Below, one piece after another: positions 10,741 through 21,955 of a stretch of DNA of 64,000 bases. The DNA is from Gnetum montanum (taxonomy: Eukaryota > Streptophyta > Gnetopsida > Gnetales > Gnetaceae), in contig MNCI01007938.1 of assembly GCA_015680685.1 (NCBI GenBank), positions 321,005 through 385,004 of the forward strand, in the 5' to 3' direction. The number at the start of each line of letters is the position of its first letter. Position 1 is the stretch's first letter. The notes beneath the pieces were generated by a model. The model was not told where the DNA came from. It was given only the letters and a program-made list of their open reading frames with translations, and did not search any database. A program made the translations under genes and the position numbers.

Positions 10741-13170
10741 AACCATTATTGAATTTATTTATAGAGCTAAGTTTTAGTTCTACAAACTGTTTATAGAAGA
10801 GCTCATGTACTAGAGCAATTCTTAAGCTTCCTTGTAGAGTCGAATTTTAGTTCTCCAAGTTATGTTATATCCCTTAGCTCTTTACTAATAATTCACTAAG
10901 CTAGATTAAAAAGTTAACATGCATGTATCTAAATTAAAATTTTATACTTTTTGGACCTAATATGAGATCTGGCATGGCTCATAGAACCATTTTAGAGATT
11001 CTCCATAAAACCATTTTCATGCTCTATGAACTTAGTCTACAAGGGAGTTGATATAGTAAAACAACTTTCTAGCTTACTTGTAGAGCCAATTCATAGAACC
11101 ACATTTATATTCTATAATCTTTTCTTCTATCTTGAGCTTTCATAACTTTTGATTTATTTTAAAGCCTTAAATTAAGGTTAAAACTATGATTTTCCATGTG
11201 AAGAATAATCTATAGTAGGCTCCATGTCTAACTTTATACTTTGGCACTTACATGGCTTGTAGAACCATCTTGAAGCTTATATATAGAACTAATTTTTAAT
11301 TCTACAAACCTTGTCTACTCAAATGCTAACAAGGAAGAACAATTCTTAAGCTTCTTTGTAGAATCAAAATTTGTTTCTACAAGCTACATAATATTCCATA
11401 GCTCCTTAATCTTTATTCATCTTATCCTTAACAGACTACATGGATTAAAATATACTGTGCATGTATGCAAATGAAACTTATAACATTTATGGACCTAATA
11501 TAAGCTCTATTTAATCTAACATGACTTATAGGACTTCTGTAGCTTTTCTTTTAAAACCATTTCATTAAACCACCCTTTTGTTCTATGAACCTATGCTACA
11601 TAAAAGTTGACATAGCAAGGCTTCTATAAAGCTTGTTTTTATAACTGACTCTTCTTGCTTTACAAGCTTATTAACTTTTCAAGAATGACCTGGTAGAATC
11701 AAACAGTGCATTCATTGTACAACCAACTTCTGGTTCTATGAACTCAATCTACAAAAAATATGATGTGGCAACATCACTCATGCAATAGCTTGTAGAACCA
11801 TTTTTGGATTTTCCTTATAGAACCAATTTCTAGCTCTCCAAACTAGCATTATCTATAAGGTCACATGGAAAAGTTTCCTCAAGATCCATCTTTACAAGCT
11901 CATTAACCTCCCAAAGCTAATGTGGTTCATAGAACTGATTTTAGATCCATTCGTAGAGCTAAATTTTAACTTCATAGGTTGGTTCTATAAGCTAATGTGA
12001 AAGTAAGGGTTGAATGTCTTTTAAAGCTTCCAACTTACTCTTTGGAATTAATTTAGCTATTTATAGAACCATTTCATAGAGCCACTTTTTGGTTCTATCA
12101 ACTTGCTCTTTGTAAACATTGACATGGTAGACCTAATTTAAAGCTCCTTTGTAGAGTTGAGCTTCTTCTTTGGTTCAATGGGCTAACATGGTATAATCAT
12201 TTCTACACTTGCTTTTGGAATTGAATTTTAGCTCTATGAGCAATGCTTTTTCTTTAAAGATTAGGTGGTAAAACCATTTTTATGCTTCACTTGTAGAGCT
12301 AAATTCTAGTTCTATGTACAAGCTTATTCCAATATGCTTTGATGATGTGGCTTCTAAAACTAACTTTAAGCCTATTCATAGAACCAAAATAAACTTCTAT
12401 ATAATCATTCTATAAAGGAGCTAATGTGGTAGAGACAATTTTGTGCTTTTTTCTAGAGCATTTTTATAGAACTACTATTTACCTCTACGAGTCATTTGCC
12501 ACATAATAACACTAATGTGGTAGAATTGAAAAGGCCTTTTCTTGTAGAGTTGTTTTCTAGTTCTCCAAACAATACCTCATTTTGGGCTTTTTTCTTGAAT
12601 TATGATATAGGACCTAACATGATAAAACTGATTTTGTCCTAGCCTATAGAATTAAACTTTGGTTCTACAAACCACATAGCTAAACTTCTAGATATCATTG
12701 CTAACCTACTAAAGCAAAAATGACTTAAGAGCTTGTTTATAGAGCATTTTCATAAAACCATTTTTTAACCTCATGAATTTTTCACCTAAATAAATTCAAC
12801 TTAGTTCAACTAAAGATGAACTTGTTTGTAAGGATGAATTTTAACTCTTCAAGTAATTCTCTCTTTCCAAAGCTAACGTGGTAGAGCGAAAGAGCAGTTC
12901 CTTAGTAGAAACATTTTTTCTACTCTACAAATCTTCTATCTAAATAGAGCTACCTTGGCATAAACATTTTTTACATTTTCAATAGAACTAATTCTTGGCT
13001 CTACTGACTTACTTCCTATAATAGCTTACATATCACATGGGACATACAAAGCTAATTTTAATTTCTCTTACACTTTAATCCTACAAAGCTAACTCAAGTA
13101 GAACCATCTTGAAGAGTCTATTTTTGGTTCTATGAGTCTTCTATATAAGTTAATGTGGCAAGCATACTTC
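10741..13170. repeat. Degenerate tandem/hairpin repeat, about 100 bp sub-units
   Basis: Across 2.4 kb the same phrases recur: TAGAACCATTTT, GTAGAGCTAATTTTTAGTTCTACAA, AGCTTCTTTGTAGA, GCTAATGTGGTAGA. Many units pair TAGAGCTAA or TAGAACTAA with TAGTTCTA to form short hairpins. A higher-order repeat is visible: about 10805-10975 recurs at about 11330-11510, both with CAATTCTTAAGCTTC and GGACCTAATAT.AG.TCT, giving a period near 530 bp. No coding potential is seen. Confidence 0.65.
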
Positions 13171-14465
13171 ATGAACCCCTTTCTCAAATTCAAACAAAGC
13201 CACTTTCCCTAAAATGAGGATTTCTTTCTTTGTTCAATTGTTTGTACTAATGTCAATCCTATATCAAGATGAAATTGCTCCCTAGGCTTTATGATTCCAT
13301 TCTTGATAGTCTTATTTTGAATAGTAGATAGAAAGAGTGCATGCTTAAGCCAAATCAAACTAATGTAAACTTTATCTTTAATAGCTAATTCAATCATTTT
13401 TGTTCAATGCTATATTTAATTCAAAACCCTAGATTTTTGAACTAACTAAGAATTTAATAAGCTTATGTAATCAACAGAGCATAATATTTTAGGATTATTT
13501 ACTCAACTTTAAAACCACTTTATTACAAATATAAATTCAATCATAAAGACTTTAATCTTCATGATATCTCTATGTAAACTTCTTAAGGAAATTTCATCCT
13601 CTTAGGGATCATTTTTCACACAAATACAATGTGACGAATCCTAGCTCAATCTTATCACATGAGTATATGAATCTTCAAAAGTCATGAGATATTGCACAAC
13701 ATTACAATTATTTATCAAGTAGAAAAATAATACCTAATTCCTACTCCATTAATGGCCAAAACATTATAATAATACCATTGATCAATCCTACTTCTCTTCA
13801 AATGTTGCATGTCAATGTAACCATGTCATTGAGATGCATGGTTACTATTGACATAGCTTAAAAAATACATCAAACAACTACCTCATCAAGGGTTTATAGC
13901 TTAATTAAGTTGTGCATTGTTATCTTTTCATTGGTTTAGTAAATATAAAATGCATCTTTGAATATATCCCACTCACATGACTAGTTGGGAATATTAAATC
14001 TTGTCATTAGCTACTCCTAGTCATCATCTATTGCAATTTCATTTTTCACATTTACAATCAACTACTTAAATCAATTTTGATTCAAGGTTGCTTGCAACTT
14101 TTCTATACATCATGTTAAGTGTGATGGTGGACTAGATGCTTTTCGACAACTGGACTAGAAATTTTTTCTCTCCATATGATGTGCACTACTTAATTAGAAT
14201 GAGGTGGATAAGATTGTCTTCTAGTATCATTAATTAGCCTCTAAATGATACATTTCTTAATTTTGGAAATGTCTCTATCAATCTATGATAAATATTCCAA
14301 AGTATTTGGCTACCTACAAAATTCATCTTGTCTATCAAAATGTACTTGACATGTTGTAGATGTTCTTACAACATGATCATTATATTATATGATACCTACT
14401 TAAACTAGCCCATTGAGACCTTTAGTTTTAAATGAATTATCATAGCCCCTATGTTGAAGGCTATC
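13171..14465. other. Unassigned AT-rich DNA between the tandem repeat and LR2
   Basis: No LTR, retroelement protein or repeat array was recognised. The 62-codon minus ORF at 13209-13397 has no motif I can name. The last five bases, CTATC (14461-14465), are the left copy of the LR2 target-site duplication. Confidence 0.5.
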
Positions 14466-15232
14466 TAATAAAACCTATTTTTCATAAGCCATGATATTGT
14501 ATCTACAATATCACATCTATGATATTGTATCTATGACATCACAACCTTGCATACATCTTCGTTGACGCAATGGAGAGAGCTTTAGTCAATACTATAAATA
14601 CCAACCTTTGGTTTCAACAAACAAACAACTTTCCTTCAACAAAGTGAAATTCTTGCAATTTCTTTTCACGACTTACACTTAGAGTTAGAGTTAGAAGGAA
14701 ATGTCCAAAGTGTGGAGTCAAATAGTTGTATGAGATCTTTATTTGAGTGGATTATACTTGGGCACAATTCATGGTTAAAAATAAAGATCAATATTGTTTC
14801 TCACCTTTGCAACATTACACTTAGTCTCTTTATTTTTACTTAGTTATTTTCCTTATTTTTATTTTTATTTCTTTAATATCTTTACTTCATTTTAGTTCTT
14901 CACATTTTCTAAGTACTGTACTTTTCACATGTTCATTAGTAAGGAAGAATAAGTATGATTGGTTTTAGTTATTGCTTAGTTTTAGACTTTATTCTCATTT
15001 TCATTATGAAAGTACTTATAATTAAATTAAGCCAATAACATCACAATATTATATGTCTCATTGAGAGTTAAACCATACTACTTGCACTTTACTAACTCAA
15101 TGTGAGAAGACAACAATCACAAACCAACTATTAACCACTAGAATATTTACATTGTCCATGGATTATGATCTAGTCATGCATGAATGCTTATGACTTGTAT
15201 GGTAGAGTGTTTGAATACCTAACCACTCATCA
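14466..15232 (+). repeat. LR2 5' LTR (with an internal deletion)
   Basis: It begins TAATAAAACC (TGATAAAACC in the 3' copy) and ends CCACTCATCA before the PBS. It has GATAT-rich U3, TATAAATA at 14593-14600, and the R/U5 phrases TTTATTTGAGTGGA and AATAAAGATCAA. At 767 bp it is about 160 bp shorter than the 3' LTR; the missing part lies near 14965-14975 and includes the CTTGGTAATCC U5 block. Confidence 0.85.
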
Positions 15233-15251
15233 TTGGCATTGTTGCCAAAAA
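15233..15251 (+). other. LR2 primer binding site, tRNA-Asp type
   Basis: TTGGCATTGTTGCCAAAAA follows the LTR immediately and matches the TTGGCGCCGTTGCCGGGGA pattern, with changes mainly of CpG and G-to-A type. Confidence 0.75.
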
Positions 15252-15378
15252 TATATCAATGTTTACTTAGTAGTTGATTTTATAGAGTTCATTGTATTAA
15301 CACTTACAAATTTTATCTTTCATACTTGAATTAATTCTTTTAATACATGCACATACTTAAAAGTGTCAAAAACACAAT

Positions 15379-17330
15379 ATGGCTTCTACACTTAGGGAAA
15401 AATCACAATCTACTAATGAAATTCTTAAGAACCATGACAAAGGATATCATGAAGAATATTGGAGTGCACCCATAAAAACTAAAACCTCCTAAGCTCATAT
15501 TGATTCATATTACCTTGATTATACATTTTTCTTTTACTAGGATGAATAGTTAAGGTGGAGAGATTTACATGGAAACATCATTTTGCCTGTAGAAAATTTT
15601 GCACCATCAATGTTACAAGAAACTCTCATATAGTCAAACCTTATCCATGTATACGAAGGGTACCATGTTACAAAGCACATGACCCAACCATACCAGCAAA
15701 TAGAAGCTCAAATAAGAAGGGATGCTACTATGGAAACTAGGCATGAGCTTAATAAAGGAAAGAAGGTACCATAAATAGTTGTCCTATAGGAAAGAGATCA
15801 TGCAGTGTTCCATATAGAGAAATTATATCATACCCATGGATCTTAATCTCAAACACCTATTATCCATATCGAAGATCCCGTCAAGATATAATTACATTCA
15901 ACTCTTACAAATACACCTAGAGGAGATAATGAAGACTCCACATTTAGGAGGAAAGCAAGGCCTAGAACCTCCACTAAATCAAAAAGGGATGAATCATGGA
16001 GTCAGATAGAGAACCAACTGACACTATTCTTCAACTTCTTCCTCTTCATTCTCACATTCTTCTAGAGATTATGACAAGCGAGAAAGAAGAATGATGGATC
16101 ATGATAGAAAAAGGTAAAGGGATCTTAAGAGACATGAGCATTGATGAAGACATCCTAATAAAGAAGTGGATAATTACAAAAGAAGAAGAGATAGAATCAA
16201 ACATGAAGAAAGAGAGCATTATCAGCAGCGAAGGGAAAATAACTACAACAGAGTCTACGAACCCAATGATCATGAAGAACCCCTATTGGCCACTCATAAT
16301 ATGATTAATATAAGATAAGAAATGTATATCCTTACCAGGCACATAACTTATAGTTACATCAAGCAACTAGATATGAATAACACTCCCAAGTTTGAAGGTG
16401 GATACAACGTAGATTCATAACATCATCTTCAAGCCTTCCATGATGTCTATGCCCTCAAGAACATTGAGAATGATTAATAGAAATTAAAGTTATTTCCTAG
16501 AATACTCAGTAAGGAAGCAAAGAGCTAGTACCAATCCTTAGAACCAAAAATAATCCAAAGACGGAGTACCATGCTAGAGCTCTTTAATGACAAGTATCAA
16601 ACCTATTCTATAGTGTATAATTTAAGAAAAAAATTAGGGATGGAAGAAAGGAACACATAAATTTCTTAATGTGGCAATGAGTAGGTATTATTCACTACTA
16701 CATAGATGCCTAGGCCATGGATATTCTCAAAGGGAACAACCTAAGCATATCATTGATTGATTAAAAAACAAGGCTATATAAACTCTTAGGGTATATTCAC
16801 AAGGTAAGCTATCTAAAATGATAGCCTATCTAATCCAAAGACTAATAAACCAAGTGGACAAAGAGAAAGGAGAATTAAAGAAAAGAGAATTAGTAGAAGA
16901 GTATAATCAAGAACCTTCAATGAGGAAAAGGAACGTTAAAATGTGTGAAAGAAAAGAAGAAGAAACTTTGGAAGATGCCATCAAAAGAGGACTCTAACCA
17001 TCTGAAAATTAGTCAGTGACATTAAGAAAAAGGTAGAGAAAATGTGGGATTCCATGGATAAAACATTTGCTCCTGCACTCACAATGGTAAAAGAAAATAT
17101 TGAACAAGATCTGCACAAAACAAAATAAAGAAAGAAAAGAAGATATAATAGATGAGAGAACTACAAACATAAAGGAAAAGTTGTTACAGTGGAATAATTA
17201 ACAAATTCTAGTTCAAAAGATAAAGAAGGATGCAAGGTATGTCAATATGAACATCCTAAGGGATGTTGCCCTATTATGGCCCACTTGCAAGAGTCTAAGA
17301 CATACACTCTTAATCCACAATTTGTGCTCA
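15379..17330 (+). pseudogene. LR2 gag pseudogene
   Basis: The start ATG (MASTLREKSQSTNEILK) lies about 130 bp after the PBS. Downstream come DYTFLFY (matching NFTFILH of relatives), the region paralleling LR1 gag, and near 17232-17300 the zinc-like motif CQYEHPKGCCPIMAHLQES. The capsid part is broken by many stops and frameshifts. Shortly after this motif (about 17325-17360) the sequence jumps to RNase H, so the Pro/Tyr linker, protease and RT are gone. Role by family: particle assembly and RNA packaging. Confidence 0.7.
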
Positions 17331-17344
17331 TGTAGCTACATTAT

Positions 17345-17436
17345 CAAGAATGTCCCTATTACATATAATGTGCTAGTCGAATCATCACCAAGGTACAACT
17401 TAATTACACCACTATAGAAAAGAAGCTTATGGCCAT
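17345..17436 (+). pseudogene. LR2 RNase H, 5' fragment up to the LR3 insertion
   Basis: The frame reads VQLNYTTIEKKLMAI and stops at the LR3 boundary. The same block in LR4 reads TQLKYTIMEKELMAMVYALE. Reading continues in LR2 at 30750 with MVYALEKFRHYVLEY. The residues upstream are scrambled by the gag-to-RNase H deletion. Confidence 0.75.
17432..17436. repeat. LR3 target-site duplication, left copy
   Basis: GCCAT here and ACTAT at 30745-30749 each differ by one base from GCTAT. Removing LR3 and one copy restores the RNase H frame ATG-GCY-ATG-GTA-TAT-GCA (MAMVYA). Confidence 0.7.
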
Positions 17437-18337
17437 TTATGAGTGACAAGGTATCCCTACGCCCAACCATATGAATCACAAAGCATTCATGCATGATTCA
17501 ATCAAATTCCTTGAACTTTATCATTTCCAGTGCACTAGTCCTTTAGGAAGTGAATCTAGCCTTAAGGTCAGTCATTGTCTTCCCAATTACACTTGTGATG
17601 TTCACTGGTATGGTTAAGTGTAATTAAGGCATATATTTTTATCATTTTATGTTTTATTGTTTGGTGCTCAAAATGTAGATAACAGGAATTTAATTAACTA
17701 ATTAACTAGTATTTAACTAATCCTAACATAAGCATACAATCCCACTTTCCATACATGTCTTGAACCCATGTATCTGCTACTAGGTGGCCAACTGCTATGC
17801 TACTGGGTGTACCAAGCAATAACACTACTAGGATTACCAATCAAATATATGTTATGCTTGAAGCAATCATACTTATGTGCATAATCTATCTAGATTAATT
17901 ACTTCATTAATGTAATAACTAGAAAATATTTAATAACTAATGGAAAACATTTGATAAATAATTAATAACATTAAATGCATAATTGAAATATCTAATATAT
18001 CCAAAATGCTGCAAGGTTTATCAAAAAGCTTGTCTTTATTACCACACACACTATCATGCTTAGCCACAACAATGCTCAAATAAATATCCATACACTCAAT
18101 GACTCCTACTGTGGGCACTCAAGAAAAAATTCTAACTTTCAAATAGAAAAATGCAAGATCTCTACTACAACTACAATCTCTACTTGTCATGAGTGTGGCT
18201 ACAAGCATATATTTATATTTGAAAATCAAGACAATTGACACTATGTTGATGGGGCCTCATCAACACATGATACGATGCATCAACAAGGCCTCATTGATGA
18301 GGCCACATCGATGCAACCAACTAGACACGACTCATCA
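17437..18337 (-). repeat. LR3 3' LTR
   Basis: In element orientation it starts TGATGAGTC and ends CACTCATAA. U3 (18240-18330) has GGGGCCTCATCAA and AAGGCCTCATTGATGAGGCC palindromes. TATAAATA is complementary to 18210-18217, and the AATAAAGACAAGC polyadenylation-like signal lies near 18030-18042. Length is 901 bp. Confidence 0.88.
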
Positions 18338-18350
18338 TATCCCCATGACT
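18338..18350 (-). other. LR3 polypurine tract
   Basis: In element orientation AGTCATGGGGATA abuts TGATGAG of the LTR. LR4 has CATGGGGGTA in the same place. The 230 bp between this and the extra ORF hold nothing recognisable. Confidence 0.7.
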
Positions 18351-18579
18351 AAATGAAAACTTGTCCCTAAGTTCTTTTACAAAATTGGGAAGGTATGGGA
18401 TTATTGACTAACTTTTCTTCAAATAAAACAAACTGACTAACTTGATAAAAAATGAAGTGCCCAAGTATATGGATCCACACATTATAAAGCATGAAGGTGT
18501 TTAGGACACAAAATTGAATACCATGACTCAACTCTTCAAAACTGGACAACACATTCCTTGATAGTGTGAATCTTGATGG

Positions 18580-21444
18580 AGAAGCTCAAATGGTCCTAGA
18601 TGATGGTGGTTCCTAAGGCTCTAAGGAACCGTCATTGGCTTCATGCATGGATGGCAATTAAGGTAGCTGCAGCTATCTTACTACTGTTGCGACTTTAGGT
18701 GAGAGGTGGAAAACATCCAATACTTCTTTCATTTTCTCATCCTTAATCTAGGGATCATGCACCATCCACGTAGCTTCCCTAATGTGGGTTGGAAAGGGCA
18801 CATCCCAAGGACATAGGATTGCTGGAAATAACTTCTTTACATTGATGAACCAAGTCATGAACTATTTGCATTCAATGTCGAATGCCTTGACTGTGTCTTT
18901 CAGCTCTTCGTAATCATGCATCCATCTAGCTAGGTTCTCAATGATCTATCATTGATCTCTAAATCAAGCTCTAAGAACTTTGAGTTTAGCATTTGTAGCC
19001 TCAAGCTCCTGCTTGGTGTCTTTGTGATGCTTGAACTTTGCCTCGTAAAATAGATATGAGCTAGCCACTTGTGGTTCAAATTCTAACCATGGTAGTTTGA
19101 CCATTAGAATTACCAAATTTGCATATCAAAGATTAGCCAACTTCATGTACTCTGGCATCTCCTCGATTTGCAACTCCTTTAAGCAAATCTCTACTTTATT
19201 ATAGAGGTCAATTCCATCAATGATGGGTTGCCACATCTCTCTTCCTTGTTGAAGTTGTTGGAGGGCTTCATTTAGTTTTGCCTTCACCATCTAAATTTGT
19301 TTTTCATTCACTTCCTTCTATAGGCCAACCCAATCCTTGTAGTGATCCTTCACTTTCTCAAATTTGAGGGCCTCATTATTCCAAGTAGTGATTTTGATGG
19401 TCAATTTTTGGTGCAAGGCATGCACTTCCTCCATTAATATATTGCAATTTTTCATAGCCAATCTCCTTAGTTCAATGTTTACCCTAGCAAGCTACTCCTA
19501 CTATTGATGAAGAAATTTTTTCATTTGATCCTTTTAAGCATCAACATTTTGCAAGCAATAATTTTGTGCAGTCAAAGCTTCATTCTCCTGGTACATCTAT
19601 TTTAAGTCCTTGTGGATTGAGTGCATTTCTGCTTCAACTATGGACTAGTTGAAGATGGTCATCACTACCACCTCCTTAGCTTTCTAGAATCTTTGTTGAA
19701 GCTATTTGAAAGCTTTGTCTCTTGTTATTGTTGTGTTGAGGATCACAGGATCCACAAGTTAGGCACAAAGTTTGGCAACCTCTGTGGCTAAGCATTGGTT
19801 TATTTAACGGGTTGTTTCAAGTTGCTCCTCTAAGATAATGCATTTTCCCCTTGCATTTAGCAGCTTTAACTAGGTCACAATGATGTTCTCTAAAAGATCA
19901 AAAATGTCTAAAATTGGTTACCTAATTCCTACCAATCATTCCAATAACTTTTCATGCTAGGTTGCATCTAACTTTCTACTGACCATGCCTATGAACATTT
20001 CCACATCTCAAAGCATAGATGTGTCTGCTACAAATACCATGGGTGCATTCAATGCTTTAGCTACATAGTCAACCACCACTTTAGCCACTGTCTCCTACCC
20101 ATGGTGCTACTTCACTAAGATAGTTTTCTCTTAGCCTTCCTAGAACCACACTAAGAAAGTGGTAGCATTCCTAGAGATTTCTAGAAATAAATGATGTTGC
20201 AATAATAACACCATCACCTCTCAAGCATTGGGATCCAACCTCATAGGTAGCTGCATTTGTTGGGTAGAGAAGATTGGACCACCCCTCTCCATCTAGCTAA
20301 CTGATCAAGCCACCTCATTAAGGTGACTCATCATAGGCTAGTATATAGATGGATCTACCCCACTTGTTCCTGCTCATTACTCTTGCTCACTCAAGAGCTG
20401 TTCTTAGATTTTATGTAAACACTCAATGGTTGCATGGGCCTTTGGTGTTGTTTCCTAAGTTGGTGGTGGTGCCGACTGCTCCTTTTCTTGAGTTCTTATT
20501 GGTGTTTTTTCTTTCATGATCTTTGACCATGAGGCCAAAGGAGCATGCGTGAGGGTATTATTGGAATAGCAAACAATGCCTACCCTTTTGCAAAGTTTCC
20601 TAATGAGACACAAAAAGGGCAAGGTCTTCCTTTTATGTTCATTCTCCTTGAAGTAGTTCTCAATCTCTAAGTGGATCAACTGTGGAAGGTTAATGGGAAA
20701 TTTCCCACTTAGAGTGATAGATGCTCAAGAAGAGAAGGTGGTTACGATGCTTGGCCTCGTCATTGGATTAAGGTGATAGGCCACAATCTTGAAGTAAATT
20801 TCCTTTGCCGATGTGAGCACATTATACTCCTTACTGTCAACCCCGTAGCATTGATCAATCCACTCCCTCTTAGTCTCAAGATCATCTTTTATGGATAATT
20901 TAGCCAACTATGTTCTGGTATCAAGTAATCCAAATGCCTATGCAATTTCTTCTACTAAATAGGACATTTGAATGTCCTTGATTTTGACAACAGACCCTAG
21001 CCTTTGGCTACTCTAGAAGAGATATGTCTCTTCCATGTACCATTCCCCATTGGATCTGATTACTAGCCACATGGAAGAGGCTTGTAGTTGTGTCTTGACA
21101 TCCTCTGGACCTTTTTCCAAAAATGGCCTAGAGTTGATCTATTGATGAACTGATCTTTAGATCTCTCAAGACTTGATGATGTCTAGGTAGGCTTAATTCT
21201 AAGTGACCTCAAGCCTTAGCACACGTCCAAGCACTTCTCCTCTTTGGGATTGTTTTGTCGGCACTTCTTCTTCTGGAATCTATTAGATATATTCCACTTT
21301 GGGCTCCTCACAAAGAGGTCTCACTGCATGGGTTGCCTCTAGTAGTTCCTAGCCTTCTTCTTGTTGGCGCCTTCCAGATCTAGGATGTTTCTCCCATGGT
21401 TGCAAGGTTTCTCCTTCCTATGGGCGTTTCTATTTTGGTACCAT
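18580..21444 (-). pseudogene. LR3 extra 3' ORF (plant transposon-protein-like plus coiled coil)
   Basis: It starts at the ATG complementary to 21442-21444 (MVPK). Open stretches read WYMEETYLF (about 21040), AKLSIKDDLETKREWIDQC (20902-20850), YFKIVAYHLNPMTRPS (about 20795-20745), and LPFLCLIRKLCKRVGIVCYS (about 20625-20565), matching LR1 KLILPFPCLIKKLCKQVG and LR4 ILSFPCLIRKICKRVG. The C-terminal half (to about 18800) is Glu/Gln/Lys-rich with heptad character and ends in a Pro/His-rich tail near 18600. Original length was probably about 950 residues. Function is unknown. The middle domain resembles Pfam Transposase_32; there is no membrane segment, so an envelope role is not supported. Confidence 0.65.
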
Positions 21445-21511
21445 CTGTAATCTAAATGAGACCATGGATTAGTGACCATTATATAACCTTAAAATAATTA
21501 GGATACCTTAC
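21445..21511 (-). promoter_or_regulatory. Candidate 67-nt intron immediately upstream of the LR3 extra ORF
   Basis: In element orientation AAGAG|GTAAGGT (donor-like, exon edge at 21512) is followed by CACTAAT (branch-point-like) and TTTAGATTACAG|ATGG (acceptor-like, ATG at 21444). In LR4 the acceptor side is kept (GATTATAG|ATGG) but the donor is GTTAAGGT without GT. It is shorter than most plant introns, so this is a candidate only. Confidence 0.3.
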
Positions 21512-21907
21512 CTCTTAAGGATAGTTACACTTGGCTAAGTTGTAACTATGGATAATTTAATTAATCCAATTATCATTTATTTATGTATTATCATTAATAA
21601 ATCATTCTAAAGGTTGTTGGAAGGGTTAACTATCAAAAACGTTGATGTTTATATGTTGTTAAGGTTATTAATCCTTTGGGAAAGTTAGAAATGTTTGCAA
21701 AGAAAATCATCAATTCTTCATTAGAAACTTTAAGGTTTGTAACCCACACATTAAAGACCTTAGCTCTAGTAAGTGCAGGATCAAAAAATAGAGTGATTTG
21801 GACAAACAATTGGAAAGTTATGAGCTCTAGAAGGTTTTGAGCTTTAAAAAATTACAAAAAATTCCTGTGTTATGAGAAATTTGCAAAAAATTCCCAATTG
21901 TTGGGTG

Positions 21908-21955
21908 ATATATGTAGGCTACACACATTGCATCAGCGAGGCCTCATCAATGCAA
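21908..21955 (-). promoter_or_regulatory. LR3 internal U3-like palindrome plus TATA box
   Basis: A 28-bp imperfect palindrome (21928-21955) has TTGCAT/ATGCAA outer arms and a GAGGCCTC centre at 21938-21945. TACATATATC lies downstream in element orientation (about 21908-21916). This repeats the layout of the LTR (GAGGCCTC palindromes, then TATA) 464 bp before the extra ORF start. Promoter function is inference. Confidence 0.5.

Noticed and set aside
13209-13397. Minus ORF starting MIELAIKDKVYI, first thought to resemble copia RT
   Set aside because: It lacks the RT motifs and flanking RT sequence; match too weak.
18580-21444. Extra 3' ORF as an envelope protein
   Set aside because: The position fits Athila env-like ORFs, but no signal peptide, membrane segment or glycoprotein pattern is visible in any copy.
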